A stretch of DNA of 64,000 bases from Nonomuraea jiangxiensis (GTDB lineage Bacteria; Actinomycetota; Actinomycetes; Streptosporangiales; Streptosporangiaceae): contig NZ_FNDJ01000035.1 of assembly GCF_900099965.1 (NCBI RefSeq), positions 1-64,000 of the forward strand, given 5' to 3'. Position numbers and translations under genes: made by a program. Below the pieces are notes generated by a model, which did not search any database, was not told the DNA's origin, and was given only the letters and a program-made list of their open reading frames with translations. This document shows, in pieces, positions 17,024 through 25,707 of this stretch (position 1 is its first letter; each line of letters begins with the position of its first letter).

Positions 17024-17317
17024 GCCGTTATGACTGGAAGGGGATTTTTGCACCATCCCACCGCCTTTACAATGTAGATCAAGAGCTTCACGTTGGCCGC
17101 GTTGCCGTCAGCCACTCAACCGCTTGGCACGCCACGCACTCCCCGGGGTGCACCATGATGGCGCCAGGTGAGGCGGCTGAAGAAGGGTGTGTCGGTTCGC
17201 CGCGCGCCCTCGGGCAGCCGGTAGTGCAGGGTACGGTAGCGGCGATCCGGAATACGCCAGACACGGCCGCGGACAAGGTCCCCCGAATCGCGCTGACAAG
17301 ACTCCTGCTCTGGCTGG
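17024..17317. other. Intergenic stretch, no recognised gene
   Basis: Frames here (for instance a reverse frame reading WRIPDRRYRTLHYRLPEG) have protein-like composition but no family I can name. They may be transposase debris. Confidence 0.35.
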
Positions 17318-17944
17318 TCATGACCACTCCGGCCGGGGTGGCCTGGGCACTCTCCCCGAGAGCCTATGACCAAGAAGAACAACACCCACAAGAAGGAGAT
17401 TCACGCCCGCTGGATGCCGACCAGGACGCCCACGCCGCCGATCCGGGCAATGCACCCGAAGCCCTCTCGCTGACGACGAGCGAAGTGGACCTTCGTCGCC
17501 AGTTTTGAAAGGCCGTGTGCAGATCGCAAGCGTCGGTTCCGTCGCCAAGGTGGCGCGGATGCATCCGCCGTTCGGCGGTTTGCCAGGCCGAAAGGGGGTG
17601 GCGGCGGTCTTCAGGTCCTCGATCGTGGTTCGCCAGTCGGTGGCCTCGGTCTCGTTCATGTCGACCCAGTTCTGGTCGCCGAACTCGCGAGCGAACTCCG
17701 CGATGTGCTCGGCGGTCTGGGCGAGCTTGTTCAGCACGGTCCCGACGCTCATCCCGACGGTGGGGGCGGTGCGGAACCGGTAGAGCTCTACGGCGGGGAC
17801 GAGCCCGGCGTTGATCGCCCATTCCAAGGAGTTGCGGGCGTCGGGCAGCCCGCTCTTCTGCTCCTCGTCGGTCAACTCCTCCCACCTCGGGAGGTAAGTG
17901 CAGTCGTGGGCGAGTTGCCGGCGGGCCTTGTCCAGGGCCGGCAC
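17318..17944 (-). CDS. Hypothetical protein
   Basis: This 208-residue reading frame starts at GTG 17944. Residues 1-115 look like a genuine soluble helical protein (LPRWEELTDEEQKSGLPDARN, LYRFRTAPTVGMSVGTVLNKL, AEHIAEFAREFGDQNWVDMNETEATDW). After residue 120 or so the composition turns Arg/Pro-rich with a hydrophobic patch (GVNLLLVGVVLLGH), as if the true 3' end were lost to a frameshift. I do not recognise the family. No partner gene is adjacent. Confidence 0.45.
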   Translation of the reverse strand: MPALDKARRQLAHDCTYLPRWEELTDEEQKSGLPDARNSLEWAINAGLVPAVELYRFRTAPTVGMSVGTVLNKLAQTAEHIAEFAREFGDQNWVDMNETEATDWRTTIEDLKTAATPFRPGKPPNGGCIRATLATEPTLAICTRPFKTGDEGPLRSSSARGLRVHCPDRRRGRPGRHPAGVNLLLVGVVLLGHRLSGRVPRPPRPEWS

Positions 17945-18182
17945 GCGCGGGTCGTCGAGGGGGCCTTGGGCAGCGGCCCGGTGTTCTCCTCAGGGAGTCG
18001 GAGGGGCTGGTCGTTGGGGTGCCCTCGGTTGCGGCTATGAGGGTTTAGTGGGTGTGAGACCGGAGTACGAGCGAGCCTGCCACGGCCCGGTTCCACCGCT
18101 GGTAGAGGCCGGTGTGTCGAGGCCTGATCGGGATCGTTAGGATTCTGCCACTTCTGTTGGCCTCCGCTGATCGCCGAGGTGT

Positions 18183-18280
18183 GTGTTGACGTCGATCGAC
18201 CGCACCGCCTATCCGCGGTTCCGCGGGAACGTATCGGCGCGGGAGTTAGTCGAGGGGTTCACGCCCACACCCGACGAGAC
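18183..18280 (+). pseudogene. Tn3-family transposase N-terminal remnant
   Basis: The frame starts MLTSIDRTAYPRFRG, then VSARELVEGFTPTPDE, the conserved start of DUF4158-type Tn3 transposases. Homology ends after about 33 residues. It lies just upstream of the SCO6745-family gene, whose promoter region it now forms. Confidence 0.65.
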
Positions 18281-18402
18281 CGCCCCGGAAATTATCGACC
18301 GGAGTTGTCGTATCTGGGCCGCGTCGTTCGTAGCCAGGGTGAACGGTCGCCCACGAGGGCGCTGTCACGACCAGCTGTCACGACCAAGGGAGATGCCGAC
18401 CG

Positions 18403-19230
18403 ATGCAGCAGCACCCACAGGCCAAGATCCACCGCATGTTCGAGCTCGTCGAGCCGATCGCCACCGTCACCTTCTCCGAGGTGGCGAACGAGGCGTTCCT
18501 GGCCGTCGGCATGCGCAACTACTGGGACGGATACTTCGCGGGCCGGGCCGCACCGCTGGGGCCGGCACCGGCCGCGGTGGTACACGCGGTCTTCTACAAC
18601 TTCGCCGACGGCGAGGTGGCACGCCACATCCCCTGGGTGTGGGGAAAGATCACCCCGCAGGAGGCGATCACCGTGCGCGAACGGGGCAGCACCGCCGCCC
18701 TGCGGCAGATGATCGGAGAGCTCGCCGACTCCCCCGGTCTGGTGCGGGCCGCCGACCTCGCCACCCGAGCAGCGGTCAGCGCGCCGACCGAGGGCCGACC
18801 ACTGTACGCCGGGCTGCGGGCGCTCGACGTGCCCGAGGAGCCGGTGGCCAGGCTCTGGCACGCGGCGACGCTGCTGCGGGAGCACCGCGGGGACGGCCAC
18901 AACGCCGCCCTTCTCGCCCACGGCATCGGCGGCACCGAGGCCCACGTCCTCATGGCTGTTTCCCTCGGAATGAGGGCGGAGGAGTTCGGCCGGATCCACC
19001 ACCTGCCCAAGGCACGGCTGACCGCCGTGGTCGACGGGCTGCGCGGCCGCGGCCTCGTGGACGCCGCCGGCGGGTTCACCGACGCCGGCCGGGAGACCAG
19101 GCAGCGGATCGAGGCGCTCACCGACGAGCTGGCCGCGCCGGCGTACGACGTGCTCAGTGCGGACGAGCTCGACGAGCTGGCCGCGGGGCTCGAGCCGATC
19201 GCCGCCGCGGTATGGGCCTTCGACAACTGA
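18403..19230 (+). CDS. SCO6745-family protein
   Basis: This 275-residue protein matches the actinobacterial SCO6745 family: an N-terminal region with FELVEPIATVTFSEVANEAFLAVGMRNYWDGYFAGRAAPLGP and a C-terminal winged-helix-like part (LPKARLTAVVDGLRGRGLVDAAGGFTDAGR). The family was named from Streptomyces coelicolor; its biochemical role is not established, though the C-terminal half resembles MarR-type domains. The gene is monocistronic here, between transposon remnants. Confidence 0.82.
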   Translation: MQQHPQAKIHRMFELVEPIATVTFSEVANEAFLAVGMRNYWDGYFAGRAAPLGPAPAAVVHAVFYNFADGEVARHIPWVWGKITPQEAITVRERGSTAALRQMIGELADSPGLVRAADLATRAAVSAPTEGRPLYAGLRALDVPEEPVARLWHAATLLREHRGDGHNAALLAHGIGGTEAHVLMAVSLGMRAEEFGRIHHLPKARLTAVVDGLRGRGLVDAAGGFTDAGRETRQRIEALTDELAAPAYDVLSADELDELAAGLEPIAAAVWAFDN

Positions 19231-19289
19231 GCGGGCGCATCAAGCTGCTGGGACGGCCACGACCCCCAGCCCGGCCACCGAGGTGAGCA

Positions 19290-19990
19290 GGTCGTTGCGC
19301 GGGATCACCCGCCTGGCGTAACCGAAGGCGTCGCCGCCAAGCGGCGCGAGGCCGCCGGCGTCGGCATCAAGGACGGCGCCCGCCGGCGGCAGTCCGTCAA
19401 GGGCCACCGATGAGACCCACGTCCACCTGCTGCCGCACGTGCGCGCCACCTGGACCCTGCGCGGCCGCCGGCCACAGATCGGCACACCCGGCAAAACCGG
19501 CAGACAACGGTGCTCGGCGCGCTGGAGATGACCACCGGCCGATGGGTGTATCGGCTGCGCCGCCGACTTCATCGCCCTGCTGGGACAGATCCGCCTGGCC
19601 GCCCCGACCGCCCAGGCGATCGTGGTGATCTGCGACAACGACAGCATCCACCACGCCAAAGCCGTCACCGCCTACCTGACCGAGCACCCCACCATGGAGC
19701 TGTTGTTCGGGGCGCGTTACAGCCCGCATGACAACCCGGTGGAACGCATCTGGGCCGCGCTCAAGGCGTTCATCGCCAACACCGCGGTCAGCCGGCCCGG
19801 CCGCCTGAGACAGATTCACGCCGTCTTCCGCGCTCGCTCACCGAGCCAGCTGCTGACCGCGGCAGCCCCATGGACCAGTCCCTGGCTGCCCGCGGGGTTA
19901 CAAGCGGAACTTCTGGAATGCCGCTTAACTCATGACGGCGCATCACGCCAGAGACGGTCTCGGATCCAGATCACCTTAAGGCACGGCCTT
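19290..19990 (+). pseudogene. IS630-family transposase, frameshifted
   Basis: Pieces of an IS630 DDE domain lie in several frames: DETHVHLLPHVRATWTLRG (first Asp), GALEMTTGRWVYRLR, AADFIALL, VVICDNDSIHHAKAV (second Asp) and SPHDNPVERIWAALKAFIAN (Glu). The stop before DETHV and at least one later frameshift abolish function. Its final 65 bp or so reappear in altered form at 21712-21780. Confidence 0.8.
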
Positions 19991-20119
19991 GGGTATGAAC
20001 CCCGCTCGCTATATGGTCGACTCGTTCACCGAGATGTTGACGCTGCGGTCACTCCCGGCGGCCAACATCCGCAGGCAAGAACAAAGGCGCCCAGGAATGC
20101 CAGGGCATCGGCTGCGGTA

Positions 20120-21034
20120 TCAGGCCGCCGAGTCGACATCGCGTACGAACTGCTCGACGGTGGTCGGCTTGACCTCCGGGTAGCGGTCGTTGTCGAGGGC
20201 ATCGAACTTGGCCTTCCCGGTCACCATGCACCACTGGTACTGCAGGGCCACATAGTCGAACGGATTCTGGCTCCGTGCAGCCCGGCGCTCGATCTCGGCC
20301 CGCAGATCGTCAGCGGTGCCCAGGGTCCGCAGTTGCAGCCTGCGGCCGCTGCCGCGCTCGACCGCCTCGTGGAACCCGCGCATCGAGAGGACCTCGCCGG
20401 CGAACCGCACCGTCCCACCGTCCGCCCATGCGGGGTCCAAGACGGCGGCCGCGGTGTAGTCGGCGGTGTCCTGCACGGTGGTCACATCCAGCGGCTGGTC
20501 GAGGTCGCCCCAGTGCGAGAAGGTCCCATTGTCCCAGTCGACCAGCCCCATGAAACCCATCATCACCTCGATGAAGGCGCCGTTGAGCACCGACAGCACA
20601 CCCAGCGGGGACCCGGCGAACCGGGCCGCTGCCTGCCGCCGCCAATCGATCATGAAGTTGTCGCCGTCGTCGAGCCGGGTGATGTCGATGGCGAAGTCCG
20701 ACGGGACGAACCGAGCAGCCCCGGCCCGCTCCGCGGCCCTCAGCAGGTTCGCCTGGCCCTCCACGATCACCTCGGGTCCGCCCTGGACAGCCGAGACGAC
20801 CGCCGACGCCCCGCCGACGGCTGCGGCCAACCGGTCGACGGAATCGGTGAGATCGCCCTCGACCAGCTGTACACCCTTGGCCCGCAGAGCGTCGAGCACG
20901 CGTTGCTTCTCCCCGGCGGCCCCGGGACGCACCAGGGCGCGCACGGTGGCTCCCCGATCCAGGAGGGCCGACGCAAGCCGGTTGCCGAGGAGTCCGGTCG
21001 AACCCACCAGAAACACTTCCTGCAGTGTCGACAT
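20120..21034 (-). CDS. NmrA/isoflavone-reductase-like NAD(P)-dependent reductase
   Basis: This 304-residue atypical SDR has the N-terminal dinucleotide motif LVGSTGLLGNRLASALL and the arginine-bearing second strand ALVRPG that favours NADPH. FVPSDFAIDITR is the substrate-side motif of aromatic alcohol and isoflavone reductases. The usual catalytic Lys of plant relatives is not evident. It is divergent from a MerR regulator, with a MerR-type long-spacer promoter between them, so it is probably induced by an electrophilic or aromatic compound (inference). Confidence 0.88.
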   Translation of the reverse strand: MSTLQEVFLVGSTGLLGNRLASALLDRGATVRALVRPGAAGEKQRVLDALRAKGVQLVEGDLTDSVDRLAAAVGGASAVVSAVQGGPEVIVEGQANLLRAAERAGAARFVPSDFAIDITRLDDGDNFMIDWRRQAAARFAGSPLGVLSVLNGAFIEVMMGFMGLVDWDNGTFSHWGDLDQPLDVTTVQDTADYTAAAVLDPAWADGGTVRFAGEVLSMRGFHEAVERGSGRRLQLRTLGTADDLRAEIERRAARSQNPFDYVALQYQWCMVTGKAKFDALDNDRYPEVKPTTVEQFVRDVDSAA

Positions 21035-21080
21035 AGTGATGAATTCCCTTCAGTTCTATTGATCGGGTGGTTCATCGCAA

Positions 21081-21111
21081 AGGTAGGGTCTATAACCGAT
21101 TACAAGGTCAA
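21081..21111 (-). promoter_or_regulatory. MerR-type promoter with long spacer
   Basis: On the minus strand TTGACC is followed after 19-20 bases by a TACCTT-like -10. The AT-rich spacer centre TGTAATCGGTTATA is partly palindromic. Over-long spacers are the hallmark of promoters that MerR proteins untwist. Confidence 0.5.
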
Positions 21112-21119
21112 GGGGGAAG

Positions 21120-21563
21120 ATGGTCCGCATGCGCATCGGGGAACTGTCCAGGCGCACCGGCGTCGACGAGCAGCTACTGCGCTACTACGAGAAGCAAGGG
21201 CTGCTGGCGCCCGAGCGCTCCCCGAACGGCTACCGCGAGTATGCCGAGACGGACGTCGGCACCGTGCTGAAGATCCGGACGCTGCTGGCCGCCGGGCTGT
21301 CCACCGCCACCATCGCCCAAGTCAGTTCGTGTCTACGGGAGGATGTGCTGCCCGCCCCGGCCTGCTCGGGAGTCGTCGAACGACTGCGCGGCGAACGCGA
21401 CCGCCTGGACCGGGCCATCGAGGAACTGCAGGACGCCCGTACCGCCCTCGACGACGTGATCCGCCGCGGGCATGACGCGGGACCCGGCGGCCGCCCGGGC
21501 GAGCAGCCACAGTGGGGCACCGCCGAAGGCGGGCCCACCCTTAACCTCCGCCGGTCCGCCTGA
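21120..21563 (+). CDS. MerR-family transcriptional regulator
   Basis: This 147-residue protein has a MerR helix-turn-helix (MRIGELSRRTGVDEQLLRYYEKQGLL, then NGYREYAETDV), a dimer coiled coil (LRGERDRLDRAIEELQDARTALDDVI) and a Gly/Pro-rich tail without an evident ligand domain. The start may be ATG 21120 or 21129. It probably activates the divergent reductase gene at 20120-21034 and represses itself. Confidence 0.9.
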   Translation: MVRMRIGELSRRTGVDEQLLRYYEKQGLLAPERSPNGYREYAETDVGTVLKIRTLLAAGLSTATIAQVSSCLREDVLPAPACSGVVERLRGERDRLDRAIEELQDARTALDDVIRRGHDAGPGGRPGEQPQWGTAEGGPTLNLRRSA

Positions 21564-21711
21564 CGCTACCGGGCGTCGGCCCCGGCCCCGCCCGGTAGCG
21601 TCAGGGCGGAGCAACCCCCGCGTCCAACCGCTGGAATCTAGATTCCTCTTTTCGCCCGGCAGCTGACAGGTGGGAGAAACGGCTGCAGCTTCTCCCCACA
21701 CTCCTCATCAG

Positions 21712-21780
21712 TCAACTCATGACGCCGGATCACGTCGGAGACGATGGCGGACCTAGATCACTTTGAAGACACGGCCTAGA
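21712..21780 (+). repeat. Second copy of the IS630 3' end
   Basis: About 68 bp (AACTCATGACGCCGGATCAC onward, ending ACGGCCT) align with 19923-19988 at roughly 80 percent by eye, in the same orientation. The two copies flank the reductase/MerR pair. The rest of 21564-21854 holds no gene. Confidence 0.6.
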
Positions 21781-21854
21781 GGGCGTGGACGTCCGTGGTG
21801 AGTGCCGATCGTGCCGGCCAGGTCTCCGCATCCTCAAGCGAGCGGAATTTGATG

Positions 21855-23375
21855 TTAAGCCTTCCTGCGGTGCACGGCTATCGCCGCCCCGAGGGCGAGG
21901 GCGGCGTATCCGCAGGTCGTGGTCAAACCTGCCCATGGCGGGAGCGGGTAATAGCCCCCGAGCAGTGACGGGCCGACGTCCACATGCGAGAACGTGGGGA
22001 CGCTCTGCGTGATCGCGAACCCGGCGGCAGGGGTGATCGCCAGCAGCCATGGTGCCATGCCCGAGGTCGCCAGCAGGTAGGGCACGACGACCAGCGCGAT
22101 GGTCAGCCCGACGGCGACGATGCCCCGCTTGACCAATGCGGCGACGCTTAACGCCAGCACGGCGGCGGCCGCGGTCAGCGCCGCGTAGCCGACGATCACC
22201 CGCAACTCGGTCCCCAAGGTGATTGGCTGAACCGGGTTCTGATTCGCACGCAACAGCGCCAGGCCGACAGGGACCACGACTCCCGAGGCCACCACCCCCG
22301 CCACGAACGCAACCGCGCCGATCACCGTGGCCTTGGCCGCCAGTCGCCGCACTGGATGCGGCTCGGCCGGCGGGCTGGTCCCGATCAGCCCACGTCGGTG
22401 TTCGGCCGTGAAGAACGTGACCGCCGCCACGAGCACCGGGATCAGTCCCACGGCCCCGCCGATCAGCGTGAGGTCGGCGCGCATACCGCCCTCCACCGAA
22501 GAAGCGGGCCCGATGTCACCGCCCCCGGTCACGATGAGCTTGTCGCCGGACTCGACAACCCCACCAGGATGATGCGGGGTCTTACCGTCGGACTCCATAA
22601 CGACGCCGACATCGTCGCGGCGCCACGAACCGTTCGCGCCCTGCAGCGTGATCTGGTCGAAGGTGGCGGTGACCTGGGCGAAGGCTCGCGCCATGTCCCA
22701 CAGGGCGCCTGGTGAGGTGGCGAACAGCCCGATCTGAACCGTCTCTGGCAGCCCGGTCAGCTTGACCGTGCCGACCTCGGTCCACGTCTTGCCGTCGTCT
22801 GACTCGTAGCCGGTGATGGTGTCGCCCGATCTGGTCAGCCGCAGCCACTGCGGGCCATTGTGTGGACCGCCGGGCACGTCGTGGGTGAAGTTGTACTGCA
22901 TTCGCACGCCGTGAGCTCCGGTGAGCATGACGGCGGCGTACGGTGTGCCCTGCCTGAGGCTCTGCCTGACCAGTAGCCCGGCCTTCGCCCATGGCACCAC
23001 TCCCTCCTTGACGTTGCGCACCCCGGGTACGGCGTCCGGCAACCGCACCTGCCCGGTCAGGTCCGACACACGGGCGGTGATGCTGCCGTTCCCCTTGAGC
23101 GGCTGATGCACGAAGTAGTACTTGTCCCTGACCGCCGTGCCATCGGGCCCCACCAAGGGAGCGGGGCAGGGGCCCTCTCCCTTCCCGGTCACGCAGGTGC
23201 TGCGGGCGCTCCCGGCGATCAGCAGTCCGAGTGACACGGTGACCAGCACGGAGGCCGCCATGGCGAGCGCCCAGCCGCGCACGGTACGAAACCTGGTCCA
23301 CTCCGCGTACAGCAACTGAGGAAAACGGTCCTGCTCGGCCTGTTGACTGGATCGGTAAGGCGTTGACGAACTCAT
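21855..23375 (-). CDS. ABC-2-like permease with a large extracytoplasmic lectin-like domain
   Basis: This 506-residue membrane protein starts at ATG 23375. One N-terminal segment (GWALAMAASVLVTVSLGLLIAG) is followed by about 220 extracytoplasmic residues, including SITARVSDLTGQ, AKAGLLVRQSL and GYESDDGKTWTEVGTVKL, patterns of DUF1349/concanavalin-like domains. Five or so membrane segments follow (LIGGAVGLIPVLVAAVTFF to CGYAALALGAAIAV). This matches permeases of two-component-linked ABC exporters, but no ATPase gene is adjacent; the downstream side is transposon debris. It is divergent from a response regulator, which probably controls it. Confidence 0.75.
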   Translation of the reverse strand: MSSSTPYRSSQQAEQDRFPQLLYAEWTRFRTVRGWALAMAASVLVTVSLGLLIAGSARSTCVTGKGEGPCPAPLVGPDGTAVRDKYYFVHQPLKGNGSITARVSDLTGQVRLPDAVPGVRNVKEGVVPWAKAGLLVRQSLRQGTPYAAVMLTGAHGVRMQYNFTHDVPGGPHNGPQWLRLTRSGDTITGYESDDGKTWTEVGTVKLTGLPETVQIGLFATSPGALWDMARAFAQVTATFDQITLQGANGSWRRDDVGVVMESDGKTPHHPGGVVESGDKLIVTGGGDIGPASSVEGGMRADLTLIGGAVGLIPVLVAAVTFFTAEHRRGLIGTSPPAEPHPVRRLAAKATVIGAVAFVAGVVASGVVVPVGLALLRANQNPVQPITLGTELRVIVGYAALTAAAAVLALSVAALVKRGIVAVGLTIALVVVPYLLATSGMAPWLLAITPAAGFAITQSVPTFSHVDVGPSLLGGYYPLPPWAGLTTTCGYAALALGAAIAVHRRKA

Positions 23376-23395
23376 TCCGACGGTTGTACGCGGCA

Positions 23396-23442
23396 CCCGG
23401 TCGCAGCCGGGTCGCAGCCGCTGCGACCCGGCTGCGACCGGG
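23396..23442. promoter_or_regulatory. 47-bp perfect palindrome in a divergent promoter
   Basis: Two 23-base arms are exact reverse complements around a single C at 23419. Each arm holds two copies of the unit GGTCGCAGC or its complement, giving four binding-site-like units. The palindrome lies between the permease start (23375) and the response regulator. Confidence 0.75.
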
Positions 23443-23526
23443 GATCTGGCATCGTTGAGACATGGCACCTCGACCCAGCGGCCAATCCAGCCGCCCCGCC
23501 CGCACGACGACTGGCGGGCAGCGGGG

Positions 23527-24189
23527 GTGAGGGTCCTCGTCGTCGAGGACTTCGAGGTCCTCGCCCGCTCCATCGGGAATGGGCTGCGCCGGGAGGGCAT
23601 GGCCGTCGACGTCGTCCTGGACGGGACCGCCGCCCTCGACCGCCTGGCCGCCATCCGCTACGACGTGGTGATCCTCGACCGCGACCTGCCCGGCGTCCAC
23701 GGAGACGAGATCTGCCGGTGGCTGGCCCACGGCCGCTGTGAGACCCGCGTCCTGATGCTCACCGCCTCCGGCACGATCAAGGACCGCGTCGACGGACTCA
23801 GTCTCGGCGCCGACGATTACCTGCCCAAGCCGTTCGCGTTCGCCGAACTGGTCGCCCGCGTCCGTGCCCTGGCCCGCCGCGCCACCCCGCCGCTACCGCC
23901 CACCCTGGCCTGCGGGGACATCACCCTTGATCCGGCCCGTCGTGTCGCGTTGCGGGCCGGGCGGCGCCTTGAGCTGAGCCCCAGGGAGTTCGCCCTGCTC
24001 GAATGCCTGCTCGCCAGGCCCGGCCTGGTCATCTCCGCTGAGGAACTGCTCGAACGTGTCTGGGACGAGGCCGCCGATCCGTTCAGCAGTGCCGTCAAGC
24101 ACACCGTGCACCGGTTGCGGGGCAAGCTCGGCGACCCGCCCGTGATCGAGACCGTCCGTCAAGGCGGCTACCGCATCGGACTGTCATGA
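23527..24189 (+). CDS. OmpR-family response regulator
   Basis: This 220-residue protein has a receiver domain (VRVLVVEDFEVLARSI; phospho-acceptor Asp in VILDRDLPG; TASG; and the Lys in YLPKPFAFAEL) and a C-terminal winged helix (ELSPREFALLECLLARPG, VKHTVHRLRGKLG, RQGGYRIG). GTG 23527 is preferred because the receiver begins there; an upstream TTG (23455) adds an unlikely 24 residues. Its stop overlaps the kinase start by ATGA. Likely targets are its own promoter and the divergent permease, through the 47-bp palindrome. Confidence 0.92.
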   Translation: MRVLVVEDFEVLARSIGNGLRREGMAVDVVLDGTAALDRLAAIRYDVVILDRDLPGVHGDEICRWLAHGRCETRVLMLTASGTIKDRVDGLSLGADDYLPKPFAFAELVARVRALARRATPPLPPTLACGDITLDPARRVALRAGRRLELSPREFALLECLLARPGLVISAEELLERVWDEAADPFSSAVKHTVHRLRGKLGDPPVIETVRQGGYRIGLS

Positions 24190-25301
24190 CCTTCCAGCGG
24201 CTCGCCAGAAGATCTCTGCAGACGCGGCTTGCGCTCGCCTACGCAGCGGGCTTCTACGCCGCCGGGCTCTTCGTGCTCGCCCTCGTCGCCGTCCCGCTCG
24301 CCAACATCGATGCGGCCATACCCAAGGGCCGCCCCTCAGCGAGAGCGATCACTCAAACCGGGCCCGGGATCAGCCTGCCCCAACTCCTCGCCGGCTCCGC
24401 CGTCGCTCTGATCGTCCTGATTCCCGTCGCGCTGGCTCTGGGCTGGTTCGTCGCGGGCCGGTTCCTGCGCCCGCTGCGCGCCATCACCGCCACCGCCAGA
24501 ATCATCTCTTCCGAAGATCTCCACCGGCGCCTCGACCTCGGCGAGCCTGCGGACGAACTGACCGAGCTCGGTCACACCCTCGACGACCTGTTCGCCCGCC
24601 TTCAGGCTTCCTTCGATGCCCAGCGCCACTTCGTCGCCAACGCCTCTCACGAACTGCGCACTCCTCTCGCCGGCCTGCGCACCCTTCTTGAAGTCGCCCT
24701 AGCCGACCCAGATGCCGACGCCGATGCCCTGCGCACGGCCTGCCAGGAGGCCCTCGCTCTGGGCGAACACCAGGAGCGGCTCGTCGAAGCGTTGCTCACG
24801 CTGGCCACCAGCGACCGCGGCGTCGCCCGCTGGGACATCTTCGACCTCGCCCGCGTCGTCGAAGGAGTGCTTGCCACGCGCCGCGGCCCAGCAACGGAGG
24901 CAGGAGTCGACCTCGTCGAACACCTGACGCCCGCAGCCACCGCCGGCGACGCGAGACTGATCGAAAGCCTCGTCGCCAACCTCATCGACAACGCCATCCG
25001 CCACAACCATGCGGACGGGCACGTAAAGATCACTACGCAGGCCTCCGGCACGCAGGCAGTCCTCACGGTAACCAACAGCGGGCCCGTCATCCCCGACGGC
25101 CAGATCCAGCGCCTCTTTCACCCTTTCCAGAAACTGGCGCCCGATCGTAACGGCCGGCACCGTGGCTACGGCCTCGGTCTCGCCATCGTCAATGCCGTCA
25201 CGCAGGCTCACCACGCCACCCTCACCACCAGCGCACGCCCAGAAGGCGGCTTGTCCATCACCGTGCGGTTCGCGCACCGAATCTCATCCGACCGTCCCTA
25301 G
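24186..25301 (+). CDS. Sensor histidine kinase
   Basis: This 371-residue membrane kinase has two membrane segments (AYAAGFYAAGLFVLALVAVPL and AGSAVALIVLIPVALALGWFVAG) framing a short external loop of about 35 residues. A HAMP domain, H-box (FVANASHELRTPLAGLRTLLE), N-box (LVANLIDNAIRHN) and G-box (GYGLGLAIVNAV) follow. The small loop suggests sensing in or at the membrane, perhaps with the permease. Translationally coupled to the response regulator. Confidence 0.93.
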   Translation: MTFQRLARRSLQTRLALAYAAGFYAAGLFVLALVAVPLANIDAAIPKGRPSARAITQTGPGISLPQLLAGSAVALIVLIPVALALGWFVAGRFLRPLRAITATARIISSEDLHRRLDLGEPADELTELGHTLDDLFARLQASFDAQRHFVANASHELRTPLAGLRTLLEVALADPDADADALRTACQEALALGEHQERLVEALLTLATSDRGVARWDIFDLARVVEGVLATRRGPATEAGVDLVEHLTPAATAGDARLIESLVANLIDNAIRHNHADGHVKITTQASGTQAVLTVTNSGPVIPDGQIQRLFHPFQKLAPDRNGRHRGYGLGLAIVNAVTQAHHATLTTSARPEGGLSITVRFAHRISSDRP

Positions 25302-25410
25302 CACCAAGGGTCGGCGTACAGGAAGTGCGAACCCCACACGAGCAGCACGCCGACATCCTCCATATAGGTGCCTGTTTGATCGCGAAGAGTAAGAAGCCGT
25401 TTTCTGGACG

Positions 25411-25707
25411 CTGCTACTTCTCACCGACATCCTGAACGACCAGATCGTTCCACACCTGCGGTCGAGGTGGCGTGACGGAGTCCGCCAGTGGCTGGACGCG
25501 CTGCTGGCGCTCGAGGAGGTCCCGGGCAGGCTCGTCCACGGCGACCTCGGCGCCGGCAACGCCCACTTCGGCAAGGACGGCAAGCTGACCGGCGTCCTCG
25601 ACTGGGACATGGCGATCCTTTCCGACCCGGCGATCGACGCGGCACTCATCGCGACCTGGCACGGCTGGGACGTCCTCCGCGCCATCGACGAGGAGACCTA
25701 CCGAGGT
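25411..25707 (+). pseudogene. APH-family phosphotransferase fragment
   Basis: The frame reads LLLTDILNDQIVPHLRSRW, then LVHGDLGAGNAHFGKDGKLTGVLDWDMAILSDPAIDAA. It has the complete APH catalytic loop HGDLGAGN and metal site DWD but no N-terminal lobe, and it runs into the 3' end of the opposing kinase gene. A relic, unlike the two full phosphotransferases in this window. Confidence 0.7.
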
